A stretch of 64,000 nt of DNA from Solea solea (taxonomy: Eukaryota > Chordata > Actinopteri > Pleuronectiformes > Soleidae): assembly GCF_958295425.1 (NCBI RefSeq), contig NC_081139.1, forward strand, positions 24,100,888 to 24,164,887, given 5' to 3'. Below are positions 11,229 to 22,589 of this stretch, in pieces (position 1 is the stretch's first letter; each line of letters begins with the position of its first letter). The notes under the pieces were generated by a model. That model was not told the DNA's origin. It was given only the letters and a program-made list of their open reading frames with translations, and did not search any database. A program made the translations under genes and the position numbers.

Positions 11229-11600
11229 CTTTAAAGTTCCCATTCAAAATGAATAGTGACATCTATTGGTGAGACTGCAGATTGCAAAAAAAATGGAGGA
11301 CTCCTCCACTCGCCCCTCCCTTTTCGGAGCACCAGAAAGCCACTGTGTATTTTGCATACCAGAATACATTTGTTTGTTCTTTGCAAAGAAAGCTTCCACT
11401 TTAAAACCCAAAAGCTTGTTTGCTCGGACAGCTGCAGAAACATTGCGATGCACGATGGTGACCTCTAGAAAGCAAGGCCTCAAGTACATTTGTGGCTTAT
11501 TCTAAAGCCACAAAAAACGCTGAAATTAAAACACTGTACTTACTTAAAGTAACTTCTGCCAATAAACCTTTTAAATGGTTCACAATGGACTATAAAAATA
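11229..11600. mobile_element. interspersed repeat, MITE-like
   Basis: It contains AGTGACATCTATTGGTGAG followed by ACTGCAGATTGCAA on the left, and GTAACTTCTGCCAATAAACC on the right. These phrases are characteristic of an abundant fish repeat that often ends in a cttacacactggacc-type terminal repeat. Four overlapping open frames (70 to 81 codons) on both strands come from it and should not be called genes. Exact ends and target duplications could not be fixed. Confidence 0.55.
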
Positions 11601-12110
11601 AAACTTGTTGTTTCCAGTATTCTGCACTATGTCCTTAACATTGAAATGATGTACAGCAGCACTTTAAAGCCTTACCTTATGATCCATCAAAATAAGCTGG
11701 AAATGAAAAAAACATATTGCACAATAGAGCACTGGTCGCCTCATCTTTAAATCTAAGTCGTGCCTTGCTGTCTTAAACGATTACAGAGAAATGGAAACAT
11801 GCTTGGGGATTCACAGGCATACAGCCTGACCTCTCATCCATTTTGCCTTCCACTGGGACCGATTGTGACCCTAAAATTGCCAATATTGAAGCTCGGTGGG
11901 GTGAGTAAGAGTCGAGGAGGGAGGGGGCTAAAAGACGAGACAGCTACAGCTGTGCCCTGCTCTTGCCTCACAGAAAACAGAAGAGGAGAAGGGAAATCAT
12001 AATCTCACACTGTCTGATGCAAGCTTAAATGCTCTATTGCTTTGCCGATCACGTTGCGCTCCCATTATCTTTCCCTGGCGTCTTCAAGACAAATCTGGGC
12101 TGCTGCCATG

Positions 12111-12135
12111 CACACACACACACACACACACACAC
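12111..12135. repeat. (CA)n microsatellite
   Basis: Twelve CA units. It lies inside otherwise unique sequence with several CpG sites and explains the Cys/Val run in a minus-strand frame. Confidence 0.95.
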
Positions 12136-12139
12136 GCAA

Positions 12140-13680
12140 AATACTATGCAAGGCAACAACAGCAGCTGAGGCGTGATAAATGACGATCTCATCCCGACGG
12201 GTCCCTGTCGATGCATGTTCAAGTGGATGGGATTGAATTTAACCATAGAAATGACAGGCCATTCTTTTTTGGGGGCATGGGGCAGGCTACATGAATGGTT
12301 TGTGGCGACGAGAGGCTCGGTGATTGATGCCCCACAAGGGAGAGCCCGTGAATCTGTGGAGAAAGACGAGGGAAAACCACCCTTGTCATAAATGTGAGTG
12401 TCTGGAGAATCCACTGCTTGTGGCACTTTTCCTGAACCTAGCTTTCCTTATCCTCTTTACCACCTGATCCCTGTTTGAAGGAGCTTATACCTCTCCTCAT
12501 CCAACTAAAATGGTCCTATTTATCACAGGCTGACATTTCTGTCATCAGTGGATGACAATGTCGTTTGATGAGACACTTCAGTGAAGCTCCAGAGGGCTGC
12601 AGTGGGAGATGCAGTTTATTTTGTCAGTCAGCTGAAGTTAAATTCAGTGTGCACTTTAATTTAACTTTGTGTCCGTGTAGTTTCATTTGACCAGTGGCTG
12701 AGTTCTGCCCTCCTTAGGGTCTGATGCTGTTGCCTGTTGTTCTGTTGTCACAAGGTGCGTGGACAGTTCACAATAATAGGCAATTTCTTCAGTTAGCTAA
12801 TTAAGCTAATGCAAGTACCATGAGTTTGATGTAAAAATGGAATCTCTGCTTGACTTTTTAATGATTTAAGCTGATTAATTCTTTGAAAGGCTCCATCACC
12901 TACCTAAACAAGGTCAGTTGAAGACAAAAAGCCAATATCCCAAACACATTATGATTTATAAAGCACATCAATAACTGTTCTCCTTGTGTTACCGTGCAGT
13001 ATAATCAAAAACATTAAGATGTTTATTTTTTTTTAATGTCATGTTTTCAGCAGTTTGGTTTAATGTGTTGGTTGAGGCAGAGGTTGTAACTGCTGCCTCT
13101 CCTCTGAGGAATTATGATTTACCAAAGCACTGTTGCCTATAGGTACAATTTATTGTATTGCATCATAAAATAACTGTGGCATGTCGTAAGAGATTAAGGA
13201 AACATGTTAAATAGAAATACTGGCTTCAGTGATAACAACGGTACAAGCGTGAGTCTATATATTCACATTTAACAGCGTGAACTCCTTTTTTGCCTGTTGC
13301 ACCACCCACCACCATGTAGCACTTTAGTCGGAGCATGCTGCATCCATGGGTTTGAAACGCCTACAAGAGCCTTGATTGGAGATGGGGTGGGTAATGTTTT
13401 CCTGGACAGGTAAACGATTACCTCCCACTCAAACTATCAAGGAGTGAGCATGTCTGTCTAATATTTTAAAATACAGATTGCAATACCCAATTTGGATGTG
13501 TGTGGCTGCAGGTTTACATACTTGCCATATAGCTCAGTTAAGCAATGAATGCATACACATTACATTAACAGAAACAAGCACAGTTGACAGTTGCAGTTAC
13601 TGAATAATCATTGTTTTGGGACATGGTTTAACAAATAATTAATTAAAGGCGACATAGACCGGGAGCTCCAATTAATGCTG
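12140..13680. other. unique sequence, possible conserved non-coding at left
   Basis: 12020-12270 is repeat-free and balanced in composition apart from the CA tract, a texture often seen in conserved non-coding DNA. The remainder shows nothing definable. Confidence 0.3.
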
Positions 13681-13719
13681 CGTTTGTGTGTGTGTATCTG
13701 CGTCATTACCTCGTTTATG

Positions 13720-14160
13720 AAACCCTAAAGTTTCAGAACAAACAGTTCAGCCACTGCTGAGAAAATAGTGTTGTATTGTTTTCCTGGGCTCTGCGAAGCG
13801 GATCGGCACTTCCCTATGTTGATGTTGTCATCAGTATACCTCACCACTCCTCTCACCACCGTAGCGCCTCCTGGTGCGGGCACTAGTCCGGGCACATCCG
13901 GTTGCGTACATTCAATCACAGGACAGTGGGGAAGCTCTCGTTGGCTGGCCAATCACAACACAGTCCACGTTCTGGGGGTGTGATTTTGGTCTGAAACAGC
14001 GCGGCTGACGAGGGCGTCAGTGAGGAGATATTTTGATCGGCTCGTTTGCAGCGATTAGGAGGTTTTTAACCATGAAAACAAGTTAATATATGTAAGTAGA
14101 CCTCCATAACTAACATACTGTATATGTGCAATACAAGCATTCAATGTCACCTTTAAAATA
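13720..14160. mobile_element. CpG-bearing interspersed repeat candidate
   Basis: A GC-richer block with TAGCGCCTCCTGGTGCGGGCACTAG-type phrasing (13861-13887), ATCCGGTTGCG, CCAATCACAACAC, then GCGCGGCTGACGAGGGCGTC and an AT-rich end. It has several CpGs in an otherwise CpG-poor region and the look of an interspersed repeat I associate with fish genomes. It has no coding capacity. The family name and ends are not known. Confidence 0.4.
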
Positions 14161-14219
14161 AATGTTTATATAATATTATATATAATGATATGTCAGTATA
14201 TTTTGCCACTTTTAGACGC

Positions 14220-14880
14220 CCCTAGCAAATGTGTTCCAAAAAATTGGCCAAAGCTTAGCTACTTTCCATGGAAGAAAGTCGCCAATTCACCCGCACGAGT
14301 GACCTGCATCTGGTTCTATTTACCATGGGTGGATGGCTAGCTGGTCTGGCTGTAGACACAAACAGGGAGAGAGAGAGCACAGAGTCGCAGACCAGAATGA
14401 GCTGTGCATGTGCAGTGTAGCTGTGTGTCTGTGAAGAGTGGGTTTTGGTTTCTCCTCCCTTTATTTTACGAATCACTCTTAATCTTTAACACTTTTACAA
14501 AAACACTTTAACTTTCCATCGATCAATCAGTTCACATGTAATTGTAACCAAAAGAATAGAATCAAAAGGCACATTCTTCTTTGGGCAATATGCAAATACA
14601 TCGTGATGATGTCACAAATATGCTTAGTGTTAGTGTATGAGGTGTTCTGGCGACAGCTACTTTTCAGGCTGTTGCTAATAGGTATTAGCTGCTTTCCATT
14701 GAAATTAGAAAAATGTTCTTAGCTAAATAAATTTGCACTGCGAATAAATACATCTGACTTTGGTGGTTTAAGGCTACACTAAACAGCCGTGATGCTAAAA
14801 CGTATAGACTGGCTGTTGTGTGTGTCTGTGTGGAGCCCTCCTCATCACTGCAAACAATTACAAGTGGACCTGGCATCCCA
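14220..14880. mobile_element. weak transposon-like remnant
   Basis: AGCTACTTTCCATGGAAG at about 14258 and AGCTGCTTTCCATTGAAA at about 14688 are related phrases in the same orientation, 430 bases apart. This may be an old repeated element or its two terminal parts. Overlapping minus-strand frames here end in the same residues (MESS), reflecting this shared phrase. Confidence 0.25.
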
Positions 14881-14899
14881 GTGCAGGGATTTCACCACT

Positions 14900-17040
14900 C
14901 ACCAAGAAATGCTGACAGCTCCAGAACAATGTAGGGGGTTAAGAGGGTGAGACCCCAGGAAGGATTAGGAGCATGTTTTCCACTATCTTCACTCCTGCAG
15001 GCATCTCACAGACCTCTCCCAGGCCCCCAAGTTTGGCTCCATTTTCTTAGCCAACAAAGTCTTGGAAGCAGCAAAGAGAGAGAGAAAAAAAAAGCAACAG
15101 TCTCAAAATCAGCAGGCAGAGATGCCCAGTGTTCCCAACTGTACACCCCAACCCCCTCAAACAACCCCCCAGCATACGCACACACACACATACTCAAAAA
15201 TACAAAGAGACGGGGTACTGCTAATTTACTAACATCATTGTAGTAGGGAAGAATGCAATTAAAACTGCTCTTCATAATTAACCCAGCTCCATCTCCAACC
15301 CCATCTCTACTGATTGTATAAACGGCCATTACCAGCAATCTATGAATATTCATCAGTGGAGAGTGGTCTTAAGATGGTAGTCATTTTATCTTCGATGGGT
15401 GGGTGGAAATAAGGGATGGAAGCTGGGATGGTGGAGGTGGTAGGGAGGGGGATATAGCCATGACTGATTACCACACACACACACACACAACAACAAAGCT
15501 GCAATTTTGTTGTCTATCTGTGGTAAGGTTGCACATTTCGTTTTTAAATTATTCATCTATTTGAGGTCCTGAGTGTTTGTGTTAGCAACAGGTAAATATT
15601 AAATAAAATTAAATTTATGTAAAATGGGCCCAAGCATATTTGCTTTTGCAAAATAATCACACACAAGCATAAAACACAGAAAACTTCTTATAATTCCCAA
15701 CTGAATGTGCTGTATTATTAACTTTTATCCATCAGGATCTGGAAACTCCCCAAAAGAAATCTGTCAAGCTCAACGTTTGGTTGAGGGAGCTGACAGAAAT
15801 AGGCCTCAGTACATTATAAATGTGCGGAAGATAATGCAGTCTTGCGAATTGTGACCACATTGTGACAGCGCTGTGATCTCGCCATAAGACTTCAACAGCA
15901 TCAAACAGAGCAGAACAGAGCGAGAGAGCGGAGGGGAGCGAACGTGAGCGGGAGCGAGGGAGCAGGGGGAGGGCGAGAGGAAGAGGCGGAGAGAGAGCCT
16001 TCATGATAAAAACTGCCCGCTCACAGTGCGATAAATTGGGAGATGACACAAGTCACAGCACAACAAAAGGGGAGAACATTGGATGGGGACCCTTCAGTGA
16101 GAAACTGATGAGATCGAGGCTGAAAGAATTGTCTTTGTGAGCCAACAGTGGCGCTTAGCTCCCAAAACACTCCAGGATTAAGACAACATCCCACTGGAGG
16201 TGGACTTGGCATGAGCCATTAGTCTCTCATGATTTCTCTGGCACTTTCCCCTCACTTCTTTCATGCCACTGATGCCTTGTTTTATACTTGACGTTGCTCT
16301 TTTGAGGACAAAGATAATAAACAATATCGCTCGTGCAACTGCACTCACTGTCTGAAAACAGTTTACAACACAGGGATCGGATGGTTTATTTAAAATGCAG
16401 ACTTTGCCCAAACATGTGAATCTGCCTCTCTAAGCTTTGCATCTGAAAAAAACACAAAAAAACGATTGGCATATTGAACAACCCATCTCACAAACTCAGT
16501 ACTCCCCATCTGATAAAATGCCTGATTTATACGATCAGCAGTCTCCACCATCAGCTCACTGCAGGCACTGACACTTGAAGACTTTGTGCTTGTTCCCTTT
16601 CATTTGATTTTATTTCATCCGTCACAAAGGGGTTTTGGTTGCTGGGAATCAAAACCATGACATCAAATACTGACAAATAGTGAATAGTGCTCATAATTCA
16701 CAGAGCATGTTGGTCCACCCTCTCTTCAGCTGTTCACTAAACTGGAATATAAGAGGCAATTATCACAGCATTGCAACAAATTAAATTTAGATTACAGAGC
16801 AATTTGGTTGTTATTGTGATTTTTTTTTTTTGTCCTAATAAAAACAATTGCAATATTTTGGTATCATTAAGCTTGTACAGGAATGTTATAATGATCCTAT
16901 TATAATGTTATTAAAAGTATTTTTTCTGGTGTGGTGCACAGTAATTAGCACTGTCAAACCACGTCTTGGTCTGAAAGTGTGGCACTTTCTCTATAAGCGT
17001 GTGTCTCTGTGCACAGAGTTGAAGACAATAAATTGGATTT
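14900..17040. other. unique sequence; purine-rich and conserved-looking parts
   Basis: A short (AC)n tract lies at 15472-15489 and a GAGCG-rich purine stretch at 15905-15998. 16000-16210 is repeat-free, with balanced composition like conserved non-coding DNA. Minus-strand frames at 15732-16411 overlap one another and match nothing. Confidence 0.3.
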
Positions 17041-17046
17041 AGATTA

Positions 17047-17190
17047 GAATGTGAGTGTGAATTAATATCTTTTCTCTTAATATTGGACCTGCGATAGGCA
17101 GAACACCTGTCCAGTTTGTACCCTACCTTTTCACTAATGTCAGCTGGGACTGACTCCAGCTGAGTGCTATAGATGGATGTACCTTCTCAC
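17047..17190 (+). mobile_element. fragment of tRNA/L2-type SINE (3' half)
   Basis: Reads TGAGTGTGAATT, then ACCTGTCCAG, GTACCCTACC, and TGTCAGCTGGGACTGACTCC, ending near ATGGATG. This is the 3' half of the same SINE family as the complete copy at 48459-48790. The head is missing and the copy is well diverged. Confidence 0.75.
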
Positions 17191-17459
17191 AAATGTAGAC
17201 TTTGAAGTTTAGTATGAGTTTAACTTCATTATATTTCCACATTGTGTGCTAAAGTTTTGATGTTGAAATGTCCTTGGGCATTTCATGCATTTTTTAAATC
17301 ACCACCATTAGAAAATTGACATGACGGCTGGGGGAGAAAAATGACAAAAGGTTACTCAGCCAGTTTTTTATGATGCTTGTAGCATGACGTGTAACAGCTT
17401 TCCTTCACCCTGACCGTGACCTGACAAGCCCAAAGCCAGAAGGGACTCCCTGAGGTCCA

Positions 17460-17600
17460 CTATAACCCCTTTTCAACCAAAGTCAACCTAGTGCTGGTGC
17501 TAGTGCTTGTTCGGAGCTGCTGTACGGAAACCAAAGCACTGGTTTTAAAATGAGGCACTAGTGCAAAACTGGTCCTGGAACTGCCTTAGTGGAGAAGAGG
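17460..17600. repeat. repeat-like block with AGTGCTGGTGCTAGTGC
   Basis: Repeated CTAGTGC/GCACTAGTGC phrases and a CGGAAACCAAAGCACTGG segment resemble the terminal part of a fish hAT-type DNA transposon. Ends not defined. Confidence 0.25.
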
Positions 17601-17767
17601 AAGTGTTACCTTTTTTAAATGGTTAACTCTACCCAATGCTTGATTTAGAAAAATGGCAGGAAGTGGGCTGAGAGCTGAGTAAAATAGAGTGGGGATCAGT
17701 GGAGGGGGCGTGGTCTGCTTGTGAAATCTGACACATCCCCGCTGCTAATGTACTACCGTGAGGAAGA

Positions 17768-18331
17768 TAGTGACGTGCAGTGAGGTTCATGGCTGGTCAG
17801 GCACAGATTTACAAATACACAATATGAACCATCAGCATTCTTTATACACACATAGAGAGAGAGTAGAGAGCTCATTTGCTCTCAACAAAGGCAGCAACAA
17901 TCACCTGTTGGGCTCACATGCGCCCCCTTTCAGTGCGGCAAGGTATTGTCTGCCTCACCGTGTGTATTTTCACTGCGGTTATATATCCGATCACAGCGAT
18001 CAACAAGACTAAATATGGCACAGACGTTCATTAAAGATAATAGACTGTGAGAGTCCGGGTGTATAATAAGCGCGTCTGCAAACATTATATTGGGAACATA
18101 CAGAGAGACAGCAACAGACACGCATGCATCAACCCAGGCTCTGCCTCCCCCGACCGCACGTCCCTGGAGGAAGAGGAGGATGATGAGAGAGCAAATGATC
18201 TTATCAGGAATAAATCTGCCTCCTGTGAAAAGGCGTCGCTGACTTAGCTCTGTCTATTTACACCACTGTACTTGTTACATTGAGAGCTCCATATTTTCTC
18301 CTACTTGGTGTGAAAAGTTTAAGAACCACTG
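17768..18331. mobile_element. hAT-type DNA transposon remnant (candidate)
   Basis: The left edge TAGTGACGTGCAGTGAGG and the right edge AAGAACCACTG (complement CAGTGGTTCTT) both resemble hAT-type termini. They do not match each other as one inverted pair, so this could be two nested or adjacent elements. The inside includes GTATTGTCTGCCTCACCG and an acidic-run frame (18047-18247) with no transposase motif. No 8-bp duplication was confirmed. Confidence 0.35.
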
Positions 18332-18339
18332 GATTAGAC

Positions 18340-19590
18340 GATTAAATGAAAGCAGAAAAAAATAATGTTAGACTGTCTGACAGTATTAATCTGTTCTGAT
18401 TCGCAGCCCGAGCTCACACAACACCTTAATGGGGTCTTGTTCTGCCATTGCAAACTTGATATTGACCAACTGTCTCATGTGTAACCTGCAAACGGGTTAA
18501 ATGCTCAGTGACCAGTAGACGGAGTTTATTCATTAAGAGATGCACTGACCCAGTTAAAGAATAAATCACTCACATTTGTAACTGTGTCTCTACTATACAT
18601 TTAAGTCTGTCTGACACTCACCAACTGAACCCGCTGAACACTCTAATCACATCTGCGCCATTTATTTTTGCTCCGTTTGTTAAAGCTGTATTATAGCTGA
18701 AGGGTTTGTTTAGTCTGAATTAAGATGTTGATTCAGCAACTGAGACACAAACCCCCGAGGCTGTCAGTGAAGGGCCCAATGAACAGAAGAAAATGTACAT
18801 TTGTGCTCACACTGTTCATTTGCATGGTATTTGGGTGTTGTCTATAAAGGGCAGTGGTTACTTTCAAGAATATTTGAGTTTGATATAATTATGTCATTTT
18901 TCAGCTTGACCTACCTGTGCATTCAATTTGACTTTCAGTCAGTGATTAAATGAGCACATACAGAATATTGTGTTGTAGTTGTATTGTGTTTTTCCTGAGA
19001 GATGTGAGAGTGCACATATTTAACTTGTCTATTTAGTTTGTCCTGCCTGAATAGCTTCATAGTGACATACAACACAAAACTGAAGGTTTAGCCTGAAGAT
19101 TGTATTCAGCTTTACTAAAACTCCCTTTATAATGCTTACTCTACTATAAAAAACATTTAAAAAAAAATGGTTTTGTCACAGTAAGAATCTTTCCATACAT
19201 ACAGCCTTTTCTGTACAGTCACATGACATCTAAAACCTGTGTGCACAAATTGATGGGAAGACTTTTCTGACACTGTGGATGACAGTGGAATCCGTGGCCT
19301 GTTCTGAATCCGTGGCCTGTTCTGATGTAGTAATGATCAGAACAGGGTTTGTGCCACATATACTCTCTACAGTGGTATGTAGAAACGCTTGAATCAGCAT
19401 AAAACACCAGGACTCATTAATGTGTTGGCTGATTTATGATCCATCAGACAGTTAATTAATTTGATGAGACACAGCAGAGTGTCACTATCAAGGAGGGTCA
19501 TTCGAAACAGAGGACCACATTTTTTTCCAAGGAAAAAAATTGTCAAGTGATACCATGTTAGAATGCTCTTCATTTTAGTCTAACACAAGC
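18340..19590. other. unique sequence with an 18-bp tandem duplication
   Basis: No gene is seen. The only distinct feature is a perfect 18-base direct duplication at 19289-19324, which places the same six residues twice in a chance minus-strand frame. Confidence 0.4.
19289..19324. repeat. 18-bp perfect tandem duplication
   Basis: AATCCGTGGCCTGTTCTG occurs twice with no gap. A recent replication-slippage event is likely, since there is no divergence. Confidence 0.95.
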
Positions 19591-19679
19591 AAGAATATGG
19601 GGGGGGGGGGAGAAATGGAGGGCGGTGGTGGAGAGGTGGAGAGGTGGGCAAATACAGAGGCGACGTTTCTAAGAAATAC

Positions 19680-19930
19680 AATTAGATGGATGGAATAGTC
19701 TGTGCGATGCAAACGTCCTCGTCTGCTGATTAATTTGATGAAAGTGTTGTGAGCAAATTAAAACAGGAGCATTTGACAGACGCGCTCACATGTCTGTGCT
19801 GAGTGACAGCTTCAAAGAGGTAGATTAATTTTGTCAAAAATATGATGAGGGTTTTGAGGCCATTGAAATGGGAAATGAGGATGTCACAGTCAATTTTTCT
19901 GTCAAATGGAGTCGCAATCATCACATGTTT
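19680..19930. other. candidate conserved non-coding segment
   Basis: Repeat-free, balanced composition, rich in ATTAATTTGATG, GATTAATTTTGTCAAA and TGACAG-type motifs that resemble homeodomain and TALE (MEIS/PBX) sites. Conservation cannot be tested here; the call rests on texture only. Confidence 0.3.
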
Positions 19931-20159
19931 CAGTCTTGTTTGTCACCACATACGTGCCATTCTCTTCTTTTAGCTACTGAAATAAAACACAAATGTGGCC
20001 TTTTCTTCTATAGTCAACTAACACACAAGCACTAAATGTGAAAATGGGGATCACAACACCAACCTGCAGCCTTCAGTCAGTTGCTCTACATACACCTCCA
20101 TCCTTCACTCTGTCTCCCCCTCTCTCTGTGTGATTTATCTATCAGTCTGTGGTAGGATT

Positions 20160-20420
20160 GACTCTCTGCTGTACAGCAGCGCCATTAAAGCCTCGGGGAG
20201 ATTCACCTTGCCAGGCAGCTGGCTCGAATGAAAAGCTAAAAGAGCACATTAACTCATCAATATGAGGGCACGGAGATGAAAACAGTTGTCAAAGGCCTGT
20301 CAGAAATAACGGATCACATAATGCTGCTCTATTGTATGTAAGTAAGGTCATGAGAGTCAAACAGCAGCTAAAGACACAAGGCAGCGAGAACACAGACACC
20401 TGAGAGTCTCAGAGAAATAC
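20160..20420. other. candidate conserved non-coding segment
   Basis: A repeat-free stretch with CAGCAGCGCCATTAAAG, CACATTAACTCATCAATATGAG and GTTGTCAAAGGCCTGTCAG. The mix of AT-rich homeodomain-like words with unique GC-containing words is typical of developmental enhancers in vertebrate deserts. No coding frame of note. Confidence 0.3.
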
Positions 20421-20429
20421 GGCTGTATC

Positions 20430-21510
20430 ATCTTCAAAACAAGACATCAAGAAGTCACGCAGCAAGCTGAAATTAGAGCAGTGCTTTTACGTCATGTTGT
20501 CAACGCATTTGAAAGTCATCAGACAACACTTTGAGTAAGTTTGAAGTTGTTTTAATCTGCAGGTCCAATCCAGTTCATTCTTTCATATACTGTTTGTCAT
20601 CTGTAATAGATGCACATTTGAAATGACACTCATCCTCCTTTAGATCGTATTATTTTACACAGCACAGATTGAGTCAAAAATCACACCAACTACGTCTTTC
20701 TTTCTCTTTTTTTTTTGCATCAGAGTGTAGTCCTGTGCACACAAAGGCAATTTCTGAATTGTGCTCCGTCGCTATGCAGCATGAAACACTGTGCAGAACA
20801 CATTAACATTGGGTATCCTAGAGCGGGCGCATCACTCAACACTAGTCACAACCCATTTACCACATGGTGGGGGGAAGCTGCTTCCTCTGCAGAGAGTCCC
20901 TTACACTGTCTCAAGTATCATCACATGCCTCGGCACAAACCGCAGAAAAAGGCCCACATAAATCTCCACATGCACGTTCTGTAATCTTCATTCCCATCTT
21001 TTACAGTTTTCTCTTATTATTTGTGACACTGTAAACCATTGCAGCATCCATTATTGAGTGAACTGTAAAATATGTAAAAAAAATAAATAAAATGTTATAC
21101 CAGCTACAGTAAGACATGTAGTTTTTATTTGCAATTGAATGTACATCACTAGGCAACAAACCTGGCAAAATCTGGATACACACCCACGATCAACAGTTTG
21201 GTTGAGTTTCTCTCCTGTGTCTATTATGTGACGTGGTAACACTGAAAAAAGCTTATCTCTCTTTCCATTTTCCAAGACAAAAAAAGTACGATGGTGCCAT
21301 TGAAGAACCTAAAGATGTTTTTTTGCAGAATTAGAATACACATTGTACGTGTAAGGCTTGGTTCTTGCTTCCACCATCATGAGCCACTTTGATCCCTAAT
21401 CAGCCCAAAAAAATATAAACTAGCCACTACATGTGTTTCTCAATTTGAAGTGGAAGCATATTACAAAACAAATAGGTCATTTATGGTATGCAAAAGCCAA
21501 CGTAGTACCC
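20430..21510. other. unique sequence, no gene seen
   Basis: Contains the inverted pair at 20999-21070. Frames at 20715-20984 (plus) and 21001-21275 (minus) match nothing. Confidence 0.4.
20999..21070. repeat. 10-bp inverted repeat spanning 72 bases
   Basis: TTTTACAGTT and AACTGTAAAA are exact complements separated by 52 bases. The size suits a small hairpin or a tiny inverted-repeat element. The loop region does not show strong further pairing by eye. Confidence 0.7.
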
Positions 21511-21514
21511 GGAC

Positions 21515-21600
21515 ACATTAGGGTAAGGGTTCTCCATGTGTTGCAGTCTGTAATCTCACATTAAGATGTCACTTATTCTTACACACTGGACCTTTAACGG
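21515..21600. mobile_element. MITE-type terminal fragment
   Basis: Ends with ATTCTTACACACTGGACCTTTAA, preceded by ATTAAGATGTCACTT. This is the characteristic terminus of the same repeat class as 24955-25156 and 11229-11600. Only the terminus is recognisable. Confidence 0.55.
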
Positions 21601-22065
21601 CGATTTAGTTTGTCTAATTGCACGTGCAATTGAGTAAACCATAAGAGACAGACTCTTTGCATTTTACAACAAACATTTCCCTGAGGGTTTGTTTTTTTTA
21701 TTTAACATGAGCAAATGTCAAATTGATTATATAAAGGCTTATCCTGCTACGCTTTGAGTGGAGGTCATTTCTGCACACAATTAACTCAGAAATGAAGAAG
21801 ACAGGGAGGAGGAAATGATTCTCAATGTAAATCACTCTCACTTCCAACTGAATTTATAATGGATTGTGTAACCTCAGTAATAATCCTGTTAAACAATTTC
21901 TAAGGATTTGGGGACAAAGGAGACTCCAGATAAGGGCTGGTTTAGGTATCTCTTACTACCAAAAATCCTCTACGGAACTGAGGTGTGAGGGGGAATCGTA
22001 ATGAGTTGATAAATAAATAAGGGAAAGGCCAAGCATTTTGCCGGTATCCATTTTTAGAAAGACAG

Positions 22066-22584
22066 ATGTATAGGAGAGAGACAGAGGAAGAATTGGACAG
22101 AGAGGTGGAGAGAAGCCTGAGGCTAGGATTCATATTGTCAAAGTGTGACTTTAAACTGGGTCCCGATTCTGTCTACATGATTCTTTCAAAGTCTCACACC
22201 ATCTCCATCTGGGGCCTATTTCGTTGTAGAGGATTGCTGCTGTTTGGAAAGAGGGTGATGGAAAACCTGCGGTCCTCGGTAACTGACATTGACATTGGCA
22301 CCAGACCCATGAATCTAAGCCAAGAATATGAAGCAGCAGGTGTGGGGAAACCGTTTTTTTATAGGCCTGTATTTCGTCTGTTCTGGACTACGCCAGACAG
22401 GCGGGCTGATAAAAGACGGCTGATAAAAGATGGAAACAGACTTGTGCACCAGGTGCTGGGGGGCAGATTAACACATAAATGTATTTGTGGTTTAAGCTCT
22501 AAGGATATGTTACATAACCACTGGGGCTTTTATGAGCTGTCAAATCTACTACAGATCACAAAAACATTTAATTTTAATTTTTAA
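22066..22584 (+). CDS. longest open frame, 172 codons, unrecognised and doubtful
   Basis: This is the longest ATG-to-stop frame in the window. The product has an acidic/arginine-rich start and no signal peptide, clear transmembrane segment or domain I recognise. A near-duplicate of 14 bases (GGCTGATAAAAGA, twice around 22407 and 22422) lies inside it. There is no upstream promoter signature and no obvious poly(A) signal at the stop. In 64 kb of AT-rich DNA one frame of this length can occur by chance. It could also be part of an unknown mobile element. I do not assign a function. Confidence 0.12.
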   Translation: MYRRETEEELDREVERSLRLGFILSKCDFKLGPDSVYMILSKSHTISIWGLFRCRGLLLFGKRVMENLRSSVTDIDIGTRPMNLSQEYEAAGVGKPFFYRPVFRLFWTTPDRRADKRRLIKDGNRLVHQVLGGRLTHKCICGLSSKDMLHNHWGFYELSNLLQITKTFNFNF

Positions 22585-22589
22585 ATGAG

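Noticed and set aside
11231..11505. Four frames of 70 to 81 codons on both strands
   Set aside because: All come from the interspersed repeat at 11229-11600.
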